Positions 35,240 to 44,254 of a stretch of 64,000 bases of DNA are shown here, piece after piece. Each line of letters opens with the position of its first letter. The stretch's first letter is position 1. Source of the stretch: Amycolatopsis sp. CA-230715 (GTDB lineage: Bacteria; Actinomycetota; Actinomycetes; Mycobacteriales; Pseudonocardiaceae); assembly GCF_018736145.1 (NCBI RefSeq), contig NZ_CP059997.1, positions 81,001-145,000 on the forward strand, read 5' to 3'. The position numbers were made by a program, and so were the translations under genes. The notes beneath the pieces are model-generated. The model was not told where the DNA came from and made no database searches. It was given only the letters and a program-made list of their open reading frames with translations.

Positions 35240-35772
35240 CCGGCGCGCCGCCGACCGCTGGGGAGCTGAGCACTCTGCCCCACCGCGACCGAGCCGCGCC
35301 GGTGGACGGCGTCGACGCCGAAATCCTGCTCGCGCTCACCGAGCACCCGCGCGCCACCACGATCGCGATCGCGGAGGCCGTCGGGATTTCCCGCAACACC
35401 GCGCACGCCAGGATCGCGAGCCTCGAGGAACGCGGGGTGCTCGGCTCGTTCGAACGGCGCGTCGACCCCGCCGCCGTCGGCTACCCGCTCACCGCCTTCA
35501 TCAGCACCCGTGTCGTGCAGCGGCTGCTCGACGAGGTGGCCGCGCACCTCGCCGAAATCCCGGAAGTGCTGCAGGTGCACGGGTTGAGCGGGGCGGCGGA
35601 CCTGCTGGTGCACGTGGTGGCCGCCGACGCCGACGACCTGTACCGGATCGCGGGCAAGGTGCTCGCGATCCCCGGCGTCGAACGGACCGACACCGCGCTG
35701 GTCATGCGCGAGCTGGTCGGGTACCGGATCGCCCCGCTGCTCGAACGGCGACGAGCACCAGGACCCCGGTGA
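35200..35772 (+). CDS. Lrp/AsnC-family regulator
   Basis: 190 residues from ATG 35200; a GTG at 35302 would remove a poorly conserved 34-residue extension. The helix-turn-helix is near residues 38-80 (LLALTEHPRATTIAIAEAVG and SRNTAHARIASLEERG), followed by the RAM ligand-binding domain. It is divergent from the AceE-like enzyme gene and probably controls it in response to an amino acid. Its last 71 bp overlap the 3' end of the convergent MFS gene. Confidence 0.85.
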   Translation: MNNQRRADRAHCTTGAPPTAGELSTLPHRDRAAPVDGVDAEILLALTEHPRATTIAIAEAVGISRNTAHARIASLEERGVLGSFERRVDPAAVGYPLTAFISTRVVQRLLDEVAAHLAEIPEVLQVHGLSGAADLLVHVVAADADDLYRIAGKVLAIPGVERTDTALVMRELVGYRIAPLLERRRAPGPR

Positions 35773-37054
35773 CCGCGGCGGCGGCCGCGGAGACCAGGTA
35801 GACGTTGTCGAGCCCGCGCGCGGGCGATCCGGCGCCCGTCTGGAAGGCGATGCCCAGCACGGCCACGCCGAGCGTCTGGCCGAGCTGGCGCACCGTGGTC
35901 AGGATCCCGGCCGCCATCCCGCCGCGGTCCGGCGGCAGCGTCCCGGCGACGGCGGCCCCCATCGCGGGCCCGGCGAGCCCGATCCCGATCCCGGTCACCA
36001 CGAGCCCCGCGGTGACGCTGGTCGCCGTCGACTCGGCGGTGAGCCCGAGCTGCAGCGCGCATCCCGCGCCGCCGAGCAGCACGCCGATCGCGAGCACCAG
36101 CCTCGGCGCCACCCTGTGCAGGAACTTTCCGGCGACGGTCGAGGTGACGAACGACGCGGCCGCGAGCGGCATGAGCGCGAACCCGGCGGCCACCGGACCG
36201 AGGCCCAGCCCTGATTGCAGCCAGATCGACAAGTAGAGCAAGGCGGCGAAGACCAGTGTCGACGCGGCGGAGCAGGCGAGCAGGCTGCTGAACGCGAAAT
36301 CGCGGAACAGCGCGGGATCGAGCAGCGGATGCGGCACGCGCCGTTCTACGACCACGAACGCCGCGAAAGCGGCCGCGGCGACGGCGAAGCTCGTGATGGT
36401 GACGAGCGACCAGTCGCCGCGGGACAGGCCGTAGGTCAGTGCCGCGGCCGCGACGCCGAAGGTGAGCATGCCCGCGGGGTCGAGCGGTTTCTTCGCGGTC
36501 GCGCCGTCGCGGCGGACGGCTCGCGCGGTGATCGCGATCGTCAACGCCACGACCGGCAGGTTGACGAAGAAAATCGAGCGCCAGCCCCAAAATTCCGTGA
36601 GCACCCCGCCGAGCATCGGGCCGATGGCGGCGCCGAGCCCGTTGACCGCGAAGTACACCCCGATCGCGGTGCCGCGGGCGCGGTCGCGGTAGGTGCTCAT
36701 CACGAGCGCGAAACCGGTGACCGCGATACCGGCGCCGCCGATCCCCTGCACCGCGCGCGCCGCGATCAGCTCACCGCTGTTCGCGGCGAGCCCGCAGCCG
36801 AGCGAGGCGATCCCGAACACGACGAGACCCGCGAGGTAGGTGGCGCGCGGGCCCCACCGGTCGGCGAGCGAACCGACCGTCAGCATCAGCACGGCCAGCA
36901 CCAGCGTGTACCCGTTCGGAACCCATTGCAGGGCACCGAGACCGGCACCGAAATCGCGGCCGATGTCCGGCAGCGCGACCGTCACCACGGTGGTGTCCAC
37001 GAGGAACAGCGCGGAGCCGAGGCACACCGCGACGAGTGGCCACCAGGTACGCAT
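35702..37054 (-). CDS. MFS drug-efflux transporter, DHA2 type
   Basis: 450 residues from ATG 37054 with AAGGGAG upstream. About 13-14 hydrophobic helices, with the DHA motifs LFLVDTTVVTVALPDI (motif D1), GSLADRWGPRATYLAG (motif A) and GIGGAGIAVTGFALV (motif C). It should pump out lipophilic compounds by proton antiport. It is divergent from a two-module Lrp regulator. The 3' end overlaps the convergent Lrp gene by 71 bp, so the two mRNAs are antisense there. Confidence 0.9.
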   Translation of the reverse strand: MRTWWPLVAVCLGSALFLVDTTVVTVALPDIGRDFGAGLGALQWVPNGYTLVLAVLMLTVGSLADRWGPRATYLAGLVVFGIASLGCGLAANSGELIAARAVQGIGGAGIAVTGFALVMSTYRDRARGTAIGVYFAVNGLGAAIGPMLGGVLTEFWGWRSIFFVNLPVVALTIAITARAVRRDGATAKKPLDPAGMLTFGVAAAALTYGLSRGDWSLVTITSFAVAAAAFAAFVVVERRVPHPLLDPALFRDFAFSSLLACSAASTLVFAALLYLSIWLQSGLGLGPVAAGFALMPLAAASFVTSTVAGKFLHRVAPRLVLAIGVLLGGAGCALQLGLTAESTATSVTAGLVVTGIGIGLAGPAMGAAVAGTLPPDRGGMAAGILTTVRQLGQTLGVAVLGIAFQTGAGSPARGLDNVYLVSAAAAAVTGVLVLVAVRAAGRSGTRPARA

Positions 37055-37130
37055 GAGAACTCCCTTCGTTCGATTACTCTCGAAGGTTCGCGATCCGGCA
37101 TCGATCGCCACCAGTGATGGAGCTGAATGT

Positions 37131-37173
37131 GATGGATACCGTCGTGAGATACAGTCCCGCGATGGATACCGTC
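37131..37173 (+). repeat. 13-bp direct repeat GATGGATACCGTC at the Lrp start
   Basis: Exact copies at 37131-37143 and 37161-37173, 30 bp apart. The second contains the chosen ATG (37162) and encodes Met-Asp-Thr-Val; the first encodes the same in the same frame. It may be an operator repeated every three helical turns or a small duplication of the start region. Confidence 0.6.
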
Positions 37174-38130
37174 ACCCTGGACGAGATCGACCGCGGGCTC
37201 GTCCACGCGCTGCAGATCGACGGCAGGGCGCCGCTGCGCACGATCGCCGAGGTGCTCGAGGTCTCGGAGAACACCGTGGCGCGGCGGTACCGGCGGCTGC
37301 GCTCCACCGGCACGCTCCGGGTCATCGGCGCGGTCAACGGCGCGCGCCTCGGCTACGTCCCGTGGACGATGCGGCTCGTGGCGACCCCGGACGCCGCGGT
37401 CTCGATCGCGAACGCGCTCGCCGCGCGCGACGACACGTCGTGGATCTACCTGCTCTCCGGTGGCACCGAAATCTCGTGCAACACCCAGGTCCGCACCACC
37501 GCCGACCGCGACGACCTGCTGCTGCGCAAGCTGCCCCGCACCGCGCGCGTCACGTCGGTCTCCGCGCACGAGCTGGTGCACACCTTCGCGCTGCCCGGCG
37601 GCTGGGCCGGGCTGCACTCGCTGCCGGAGGAGAAAGCAGCGCTCCTGCGGCCGCCGCCCCCTTCCGACGACGACAGCCCGCTCGAACTCGAACCGGGTGA
37701 CCAGGCGCTGTTCGACCTGCTCGCGGCCGACGGCAGGGCCACCTACACCGAACTGGCCGCCCGCACCGGTTCCTCGGACGCCACGGTGAAACGGCGGATG
37801 GCCGCGCTGCGCCACCAGGGCGTGCTCACCTACCACCTCGACGTGCGGCTGGAGCGGCTCGGCTTCGCGTCGCAGACCAGGCTGTGGATGGCGGTCTCGC
37901 CGTCCGGGCTGGAGGAGGTCGGGCACGCGCTCGCTGGCCACCCGGAAACCTCGTTCGTCGTGGCGACCACCGGCCCGACCAACCTCACCGCGATGATCAA
38001 CTGCCGCGGCGGCGGCGATCTCTACCGCTACCTCACGCGCCGGGTCGCCCCGCTCACCGCGATCAGGACGCTGGAAACCGCGCCGGTGATCCGCACGGTG
38101 AAGCGGACCGGCGGCCCGGTCCCGCCGTGA
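37162..38130 (+). CDS. Two-module Lrp/AsnC-family regulator
   Basis: 322 residues, about twice the size of a normal Lrp protein. Two complete helix-turn-helix plus RAM units lie in tandem: DEIDRGLVHALQIDGRAPLR starts the first and DQALFDLLAADGRATYTEL (near residue 180) the second. The linker is acidic and proline-rich. Such double Lrp proteins are common in actinomycetes. It is divergent from the MFS pump, its probable target. ATG 37114 and 37132 are upstream in-frame alternatives. Confidence 0.88.
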   Translation: MDTVTLDEIDRGLVHALQIDGRAPLRTIAEVLEVSENTVARRYRRLRSTGTLRVIGAVNGARLGYVPWTMRLVATPDAAVSIANALAARDDTSWIYLLSGGTEISCNTQVRTTADRDDLLLRKLPRTARVTSVSAHELVHTFALPGGWAGLHSLPEEKAALLRPPPPSDDDSPLELEPGDQALFDLLAADGRATYTELAARTGSSDATVKRRMAALRHQGVLTYHLDVRLERLGFASQTRLWMAVSPSGLEEVGHALAGHPETSFVVATTGPTNLTAMINCRGGGDLYRYLTRRVAPLTAIRTLETAPVIRTVKRTGGPVPP

Positions 38131-38235
38131 TCCGGCCACTGTGGACGGACGTCCCCGGCGGCGCCCGCGCCCGCGGCGCTGCTAGGTTGCGAAGACCAGC
38201 CCACCGCCAGCGCGAGAATCGAGTCGAGTAACCCC

Positions 38236-39129
38236 ATGTCGGCCTACGTTCCCCCGAAGACCTTCCGGCGCGCGACGCAGGACCTCATGAGCGCGTTGCG
38301 CGCGCGGGAGCTGTGGGGGCAGCTGGCCTGGCAGGACATCAAGCAGCGCTACCGCCGTTCGACGATCGGGCCGCTGTGGATCAGCATCGGCATGGGCGTC
38401 ACCGCGCTCGCGCTTGGCGTGGTGAACGCCGCGCTGTTCGGCTCGAACATCTCGACGCTGCTGCCGAGCATCACCACCGGGCTGATCCTGTGGAACTTCA
38501 TCAACGGCTGCATCGTCGAGGGCTCCGAGACGTTCATCGACAACGAGGGCCTGATCAAGCAGCTTCCCGCGCCGGTGACGGTGTACGCGTTCCGCACGGT
38601 GTGGCGGCAGACGCTGTACTTCGCGCACAACATGGTCGTCTACGTCGTGGTGATCCTCATCTTCCTCGGCAGCGTCGACCACCCCTATCACCTGGTGAAC
38701 GACGAGCACGCGATCACGCACCCCGGCATCGGCTGGTCGATCTTCCTCGCCATCCCCGCGTTCGCCCTGATCCTGCTCAACGGCGGCTGGGTGGTGCTGC
38801 TCTTCGGCGTGACCGCGACCCGGTTCCGCGACATCCCGCCGGTGATCTCCAGCTTCATCACGATGCTGTTCTACGCCACGCCGATCATGTGGTCGATGGA
38901 CCAGGTGCTCGCGGGTGGCAAGGCGAACTCGGGTGTCGGCGCCTTCGCGGTGGACATCCTCAAGCTCAACCCCGTCTACCACTTCGTGGAGATCCTCCGC
39001 GCCCCGCTCGTCGGCCAGCAGCAGAGCTGGACGCACTGGGCGGTCGCGGGCGGGATGACGATCGTCGGCTGGGCACTCGCACTGCTGGTGCTGCGGAACT
39101 ACCGCTCGCGCGTCGCCTACTGGGTCTAG
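38236..39129 (+). CDS. ABC-2 type permease for a polysaccharide or galactan precursor
   Basis: 297 residues with about six membrane helices and the motif ELWGQLAWQDIKQRYRRSTI at the N-terminus, which marks the Wzm/RfbD-like O-antigen or arabinogalactan-precursor exporter subunit. LPSITTGLILWNFINGCIVEG and ATPIMWSMDQVLAGG are also family-like. In mycobacteria the matching ATPase gene lies close by; here no ATPase or glycosyltransferase gene flanks it, so the partner must be elsewhere. The gene is complete. Confidence 0.85.
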   Translation: MSAYVPPKTFRRATQDLMSALRARELWGQLAWQDIKQRYRRSTIGPLWISIGMGVTALALGVVNAALFGSNISTLLPSITTGLILWNFINGCIVEGSETFIDNEGLIKQLPAPVTVYAFRTVWRQTLYFAHNMVVYVVVILIFLGSVDHPYHLVNDEHAITHPGIGWSIFLAIPAFALILLNGGWVVLLFGVTATRFRDIPPVISSFITMLFYATPIMWSMDQVLAGGKANSGVGAFAVDILKLNPVYHFVEILRAPLVGQQQSWTHWAVAGGMTIVGWALALLVLRNYRSRVAYWV

Positions 39130-39223
39130 ACCATTGGGTCTAGACCACGCGGGTGGATTCGTTCAGAATTCACTCAGGTCGGGCGGGCATGCTGGAACCG
39201 GCGCGCGACCTCAGGAGGAACCC

Positions 39224-39487
39224 GTGCACGACAACGACTCGGACGCCCGTGTGGACCGGCTGACCGTCTACGGCGCGAGCTGGTGTCCCGACGTCCGCCG
39301 CAGCCGCGCGCTGCTGGACCGCACCGGGATCGACTACGACTACGTCGACGTGGAGGCCGATTCCGCGGCCGAGGAGAGGGTGCGCGCGCTGCAGAACGGC
39401 GCCCGCCGCATCCCGACGCTGCTCTGGCCGGACGGCAGCCATCTCGTCGAGCCCAGCGACGACGAGCTGTCCGCCCGCCTGGTCTGA
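39224..39487 (+). CDS. Mycoredoxin/glutaredoxin-like protein with a single active-site cysteine
   Basis: 87 residues from GTG 39224 with a strong AGGAGG. It has the thioredoxin-fold sequence of mycoredoxins (LTVYGASWCPDVRRSRALL, RRIPTLLWPDGS). The usual C-x-x-C is Cys21-Pro-Asp-Val24, so the resolving cysteine is missing. A monothiol mechanism with mycothiol is possible. Standing alone after the ABC permease, it has no obvious partner. Confidence 0.83.
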   Translation: MHDNDSDARVDRLTVYGASWCPDVRRSRALLDRTGIDYDYVDVEADSAAEERVRALQNGARRIPTLLWPDGSHLVEPSDDELSARLV

Positions 39488-39525
39488 ACCACGCTCCGGC
39501 CGCATTCGCGGGGGCATACCGAAAC

Positions 39526-39548
39526 GCCCTGAAGGTGACCTTCAGGGG
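39526..39548. repeat. Dispersed palindrome between convergent genes
   Basis: CCCTGAAGGT (39527-39536) and ACCTTCAGGG (39538-39547) form a 10-bp stem around a single base. It belongs to the same family as the 12-, 33- and 60-kb elements and sits between the stop codons of the glutaredoxin-like and LuxR genes. A two-way terminator role fits. Confidence 0.75.
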
Positions 39549-39566
39549 AAAGCAGCCCCCGGGCCC

Positions 39567-40217
39567 TCAGGGCGTCCAGCCGCTTCGGACGGCGAACACC
39601 GCTAGCTGCACCCGGTTGGCGTGTCCCGTTTTCGCCATCAGGCTCGCGACGTGCGTCTTGACCGTGGTGACGCCGAGGTAGAGCCTGCCCGCGATCTCCG
39701 CGTTGGACAGCCCGGCACCGACGAGCGAGAGCACCTCGGCCTCGCGCTCGGTGATCCCCGCCGCGACGCGGTCCGGGCTCGCGGGCACCGCGGCGCGGTT
39801 CTCCAGCGCCCTGCCCACCAGCCGCCGCAGCACCGCCGGGCTGAACGGACTGTCGCCCGCGGCCGCGCGGCGGATCGCGTCGAGCAGCTCGGCGGGCGCG
39901 GCGTCCTTGGCGAGGAACCCGCACGCGCCGGCCCCGAGCGCCGGGTACAGGTGGTCGTCATCGTCGAACGTGGTCAGCACCACCACCCTCGTCGACGGTC
40001 GCGCGCCCAGGATCCGTTCCGTGGCACCGATTCCGTCGAGGCCGGGCATCCGGAGGTCCATCAGCACCACGTCCGGCGGATCCTCCGCGGCCAGTGCGAC
40101 GGCGCGCTGCCCGTTCTCCGCCTCGCCGGTGACCTCGATATCGGGCGCCGCCTCGCACAGCATCCGCAGCCCGGCACGCACGAGCTGCTGGTCGTCCACG
40201 AGCAGGACCCTGATCAC
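39567..40217 (-). CDS. NarL/LuxR-family response regulator
   Basis: 216 residues. Receiver domain with phospho-Asp in VVLMDLRMPG near residue 54 and conserved Lys in FLAKDA near 105; LuxR helix-turn-helix near 150-210 (ITEREAEVLSLVGAGLSN, LGVTTVKTHV). It overlaps the histidine kinase gene by 4 bp and is its cognate partner. The signal and targets are unknown. Confidence 0.93.
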   Translation of the reverse strand: MIRVLLVDDQQLVRAGLRMLCEAAPDIEVTGEAENGQRAVALAAEDPPDVVLMDLRMPGLDGIGATERILGARPSTRVVVLTTFDDDDHLYPALGAGACGFLAKDAAPAELLDAIRRAAAGDSPFSPAVLRRLVGRALENRAAVPASPDRVAAGITEREAEVLSLVGAGLSNAEIAGRLYLGVTTVKTHVASLMAKTGHANRVQLAVFAVRSGWTP

Positions 40218-41380
40218 GCGCCGCCTCCCGAGGGCACGCGCGCCGGCGGCAGCACCGCGGCCAGCCGCCAGCCCCGCTCACCTGGACCCGCCTCGAACGT
40301 GCCCCCGACGGCGTCGACCCGCTCCGACAGACCGGCCAGCCCGTAGCCGGGCAGGTCGCGAGCGGCGTGCGGCCGCCCGTCGTCGGTCACTTCGACGCGC
40401 ACGACGTCATCCTCGCCGACCGACACCCGCAGCCGCGCGCCGGTCGCCTGCTCGGCGTGCCGCAGCGCGTTGGTCAGGCCCTCCTGCGCCACCCGCAGCA
40501 CCGCGAGCCGCCGCAACGCGTCCAGCCCCGCGGCCGCCGCGTCGACCTCGCTCGTCACCGGAAGGCCCGCCTGCTCGATCCTCGTGACCACCGCGTCCAG
40601 CGCGCCGCGCAGATCCGCGGGCTCCAGCAGCGGCGCCGCCGGATCGCGGTCCGCCGTCGCCGGGTCGCGCAGCACGTGCACCAGCTCGCGGAGGTCGCCG
40701 AGCGCGGCGTTGCCGGTGGCGTGCACGTCGTCGAGGACCTCGGCCACGCGCGCGTCCGCGCTTCCGGCGACGTGGCGGGCGATGCCGACGCGCAGCACGA
40801 TCGACGCGACGTGGTGCGCGACCAGGTCGTGCAGCTCGCGGGCGATCGCACCGCGTTCGGCGGCGCGCACCGCCACCGCTTCGACCGAGCGGAGCCGGGT
40901 CAGCTCGGCGACCTGCGCGTGGTAGGTCCGCATCCCGAGGCGCAGCGACCACATGTGCACGCCGAGGATCGTCGCGCTGCCCGCCAGCACCACCGTGGCC
41001 AGCGCGGTGCGGGCGAACTCGCCGGTGAGCACCCACCACAGCACCGCCGTCGCACCCCAGGCCGGGACGACGGCGACCGCGCGCCACCAGCCTTCGCGGC
41101 GCATCAGCACTTCGATCACCGCGTACAGGGCGAGGAACTGCACCACGAACCGGGCCGAGACCGTGCTGTCCGCGGCGACGGCGAGCAGCACCGCCTGCGC
41201 GACGGTCACCACGTAGGGCCAGGTGCCGCCGCCGATGGTCAGCACGGCGGCGGCGAAGGCGAGCACCCAGTCCAGCGCGCCGCCGGAACCGAGCACCGGC
41301 ACGGTCACCGCCGCGAGCACGAGCGGCAGCAACCGGACCGGGACGAACGGCACCCCGGCGATCTTCTGAACGGCTGGCAT
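40214..41380 (-). CDS. Sensor histidine kinase (HisKA_3, NarL-type partner)
   Basis: 388 residues. About four to five membrane helices fill residues 10-145. The dimerisation/phospho-acceptor helix carries ERGAIARELHDLVAHHVAS with the His near residue 183, followed by a HATPase_c domain (VAQEGLTNALRHA, VTDDGR, GYGLAGLSERV). It lacks a large outside domain, so it may sense a membrane or envelope signal. Four-base overlap couples it to the response regulator. Confidence 0.92.
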   Translation of the reverse strand: MPAVQKIAGVPFVPVRLLPLVLAAVTVPVLGSGGALDWVLAFAAAVLTIGGGTWPYVVTVAQAVLLAVAADSTVSARFVVQFLALYAVIEVLMRREGWWRAVAVVPAWGATAVLWWVLTGEFARTALATVVLAGSATILGVHMWSLRLGMRTYHAQVAELTRLRSVEAVAVRAAERGAIARELHDLVAHHVASIVLRVGIARHVAGSADARVAEVLDDVHATGNAALGDLRELVHVLRDPATADRDPAAPLLEPADLRGALDAVVTRIEQAGLPVTSEVDAAAAGLDALRRLAVLRVAQEGLTNALRHAEQATGARLRVSVGEDDVVRVEVTDDGRPHAARDLPGYGLAGLSERVDAVGGTFEAGPGERGWRLAAVLPPARVPSGGGA

Positions 41381-41448
41381 GCCTGCACGGTATGCGGGGC
41401 AGGAGCGCGGCGCCTCCTCCTAGCGAACGAGGCGTCCCCTCCGGGCGG

Positions 41449-42597
41449 TCACCACGCGGCCCCGCTCCCCCGCACCACGACGAGGTCCCGCGTCAGGTCG
41501 GCGAGACCGCGCCCGCCGCACAACGTGAGCGCGTGGTCGAACTCGGCGCGCAGGGCTTCCAGCACCTCGCGCACCCCGTTCTCACCGTCCGCGGCCAGCC
41601 CCCACAGCACCGGCCTGCCGACGCCGACGGCGCGCGCGCCCAGCGCCAGCGCCTTGGCGACGTCACCGCCCCGTCGCACGCCACCGTCCACCAGTACCGC
41701 GATCCTGCCGTCGACAGCGTCCACAATGGACGGAAGGGCCTCGGCTGCGGCGGGTGCCGCGTCGAACTGGCGGCCGCCGTGGTTGGACACCAGCACCCCG
41801 TCGACCCCGGCGTCGACCGCGAGCACCGCGTCGTCCGGGTGCAGCACGCCCTTGAGCAGGATCGGCAGCGAGGTGCGCTCCCGCAGCCACGCCACGTACT
41901 CCCACGACACCTCCGGCGACATTTCGACGTCACGCAGCGCGCCGGGCTCGCTGCCGGGGAGGTCGCGCATGTTCTCCGCGGCGATGTGGGCGGGAAGATC
42001 GCTGAACGGGTGGGTCCGCTCGCGCGCACGTCGCGCGAACACCGGGGAGTCGACGGTCACCACGAACGCCGAGCAGCCCGCCTCCTCCGCCCTGCGGACG
42101 AGACAGGCGGTCACTTCACGGGAGTTCTGCAGGTAGAGCTGGAACCACACGGCGGCGTCGCGGTCGACTTCGCGCGCGGCGGCGGTCACCTCGGCGATCG
42201 GCACGGACGCGGCCATGCTGGAGACCAGCACGGTGCCCGCGGCGGCCACCGCGCGCGCCGTCGCCAGCTCGCCGTCGGGATGGGCGAGCTTGTGGAACGC
42301 CGTCGGCGAGACGAAGACCGGCATGCTCGCGCGCGCACCGGGAAGCTCGACCGAAAGGTCCCGTTTGGCGCTGCCGCGGAGGATCCTCGGCCGCAGTGCG
42401 AGCCGGTCGTAGGCGCGGGGGTTCTCGCCGAGCACGACCTCCTCGCCCGCTCCCCCGGCGAAGTAGTCGTAGTGCACCGGGTCGAGCACGTCCTTCGCGC
42501 GACGGCGGAGCTGCTCCAGCGCGGGGGTCACCCGCCAGCCTCCGCCGTCGGAGTCCTCGCCCGCGACGACACCGGGCGCGCCTTCTCCCTGTCCCAT
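41449..42597 (-). CDS. FMN-dependent alpha-hydroxy-acid oxidase/dehydrogenase
   Basis: 382 residues. The FMN-dependent TIM barrel of the glycolate oxidase/L-lactate dehydrogenase family is evident: YDYFAGGAGEE near the N-terminus, LKGVLHPDDA with the active-site Lys, VSNHGGRQFD with the catalytic His and Arg, and VDGGVRRGGDVAKALALGA for the phosphate. It oxidises a 2-hydroxy acid such as lactate, glycolate or mandelate; the exact substrate is not clear. It is a single gene, divergent from a TPR-like gene. Confidence 0.88.
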   Translation of the reverse strand: MGQGEGAPGVVAGEDSDGGGWRVTPALEQLRRRAKDVLDPVHYDYFAGGAGEEVVLGENPRAYDRLALRPRILRGSAKRDLSVELPGARASMPVFVSPTAFHKLAHPDGELATARAVAAAGTVLVSSMAASVPIAEVTAAAREVDRDAAVWFQLYLQNSREVTACLVRRAEEAGCSAFVVTVDSPVFARRARERTHPFSDLPAHIAAENMRDLPGSEPGALRDVEMSPEVSWEYVAWLRERTSLPILLKGVLHPDDAVLAVDAGVDGVLVSNHGGRQFDAAPAAAEALPSIVDAVDGRIAVLVDGGVRRGGDVAKALALGARAVGVGRPVLWGLAADGENGVREVLEALRAEFDHALTLCGGRGLADLTRDLVVVRGSGAAW

Positions 42598-42784
42598 TCG
42601 TTCTCCAGTCCTCTCGCGACACGCGACCCGCCGAGGTCTTCGCGCGGGTGGCCCGGTTTCCCCCGGCTACCAGCTCCGCCACGGGAAACATGTCCAAACC
42701 AATCTCTGGTCGTGATCGGCACCGTACTCCAGCTCCGTCGGCACGGTAGGGTCTTGGGCTCGGAGCAACAGAGGGGGAACTCCG

Positions 42785-43672
42785 ATGTCCTTGGCACTGC
42801 GCCTGACCGGGGCGCGCCGACGCGCCCAGATCGTCGCGACGCGCCGCAACGACGCGATCTGCGGCACGGTCGACCCGGCCGAAACGGAAGCGCGGCTGTC
42901 GGTGGTCCTCGACGCCGCGGTGCGCCATCTCGGCGATCGTCATCCCGTCACGCTGAACACGCGGTGCGTGCTCGGCGCGGTGCGCCACCTCGGGCCGCGG
43001 TGGCGCGAGGCCGAGGGCACGATCGGCGAGGCGATCGCGGGGTTCGACCCGGCGGTGCCGGTGGAGCGGTTCTGGCGGTGGCACGCCCGCACGACCCTGG
43101 TGAGTGTGCGGGCGTGGAGCGGTGACGCGGCGAAGGCCGTCGAAGAGCTGCGTGCGCTGGCCGACGACGCCAAGCAGGCGTGGGGTCCCACCCCGCATTG
43201 CGACATCAAGCTCGGCCTCGCGCTGGTGGAGGCCCACGAGTTCGCCGAAGCCGTGGAGCTGCTGCGAAAGGCGACCGTCGAACTCGACGAAGCGGTGTGC
43301 GACGAGGCCTTCGCCGAGATCGCGCGCGAAGCGGCACGGCTCGGCGAGGTCCCCGGCCGCAGCGGGGTCGCCGCCACGCACCGGCTGCGCATGGCGGCAC
43401 GGCTGGGCGTGGCGGTCGCGCTGAGCAACCAGGACGACGGGCAGGACGCCGCCGACGCCGAATTCCGCGCCCTGCTGGCGGAACCGGGCATCCCGATCCC
43501 CGGCGCGCTCGAATGCCGCCGGGGCCTGGCCAGGCTGGCGGCGCGCCGGGGCGAGCGCGACGGCGCCGCCGAGGAGCTCGAGCGGATCGCCTGCCGGTGG
43601 CGGGCGGTCGGCGGCGGCGACCACCCGCGCACCCGCGCGGTGGAGGCGGAACTGGCCGCGCTCAGGCGGTGA
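42785..43672 (+). CDS. TPR-like repeat protein, function unknown
   Basis: 295 residues made almost entirely of paired helices with TPR-like spacing (for example DAAVRHLGDRHPVTLNTR and a last unit with LARLAARRGERDGAAEELER). No catalytic motif, signal peptide or membrane segment. It resembles the helical tails of SARP and STAND regulators but has no other domain. It has an 11-bp tail-to-tail overlap with the carbonic anhydrase gene. Confidence 0.75.
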   Translation: MSLALRLTGARRRAQIVATRRNDAICGTVDPAETEARLSVVLDAAVRHLGDRHPVTLNTRCVLGAVRHLGPRWREAEGTIGEAIAGFDPAVPVERFWRWHARTTLVSVRAWSGDAAKAVEELRALADDAKQAWGPTPHCDIKLGLALVEAHEFAEAVELLRKATVELDEAVCDEAFAEIAREAARLGEVPGRSGVAATHRLRMAARLGVAVALSNQDDGQDAADAEFRALLAEPGIPIPGALECRRGLARLAARRGERDGAAEELERIACRWRAVGGGDHPRTRAVEAELAALRR

Positions 43673-44153
43673 CCTCGGTCAGCCTCCCGGTCGCGACGTC
43701 GAACACGAACCCGCGCACCGAATCCTTCTTCGGCACGAACGGGCTGTTCCGGATGCGGCCGATCGACTGCCGCACATCGGCTTCGGGATCGCTGAACGCT
43801 TCGGCGGCCCACGGCGGCCTCAGCCCGGTGTCCCGCTCGATCGAGGCCTTGAACTCGTCGTCGGTGAAGGTGAGCATGCCGCAGTCGGTGTGGTGCACCA
43901 GGATGATCTCCTCGGTGCCGAGCAACCGCTGGCTGATCGCCAGCGAGCGGATCTCGTCCTCGGTCACCACTCCGCCCGCGTTGCGGATGACGTGCGCTTC
44001 GCCCTCGTTGAGGCCGAGCGCGCCGTAGACGTTGAGCCGGGCGTCCATGCACGCGACGACGGCGACGTGCTTCGACGGCGGCAGGGGCAGCGGTCCCGAG
44101 AACCCTTCGGCGTACTTGGCGTTGTTCGCGAGCAGTTCGTCCGTGACGGTCAT
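43662..44153 (-). CDS. Beta-class carbonic anhydrase
   Basis: 163 residues from ATG 44153 with GAGGAG upstream. Zinc ligands Cys35, His88 and Cys91 and the Asp37-Arg39 dyad (ACMDARL, HHTDCGM) are all present. It converts CO2 and bicarbonate in the cytoplasm. The protein is short, of the type common in actinomycetes and related to mycobacterial Rv1284. It is divergent from the MarR-MFS pair. Confidence 0.92.
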   Translation of the reverse strand: MTVTDELLANNAKYAEGFSGPLPLPPSKHVAVVACMDARLNVYGALGLNEGEAHVIRNAGGVVTEDEIRSLAISQRLLGTEEIILVHHTDCGMLTFTDDEFKASIERDTGLRPPWAAEAFSDPEADVRQSIGRIRNSPFVPKKDSVRGFVFDVATGRLTEVTA

Positions 44154-44254
44154 TCGCGCTCCTCGACATCGGGACGTCCAGTGCATCGCGGTATGCGCAT
44201 GCGGGCAACGGTGCCCACCTGGTGAACGTGATCAAGGTCAACTAGTTGTGGACG

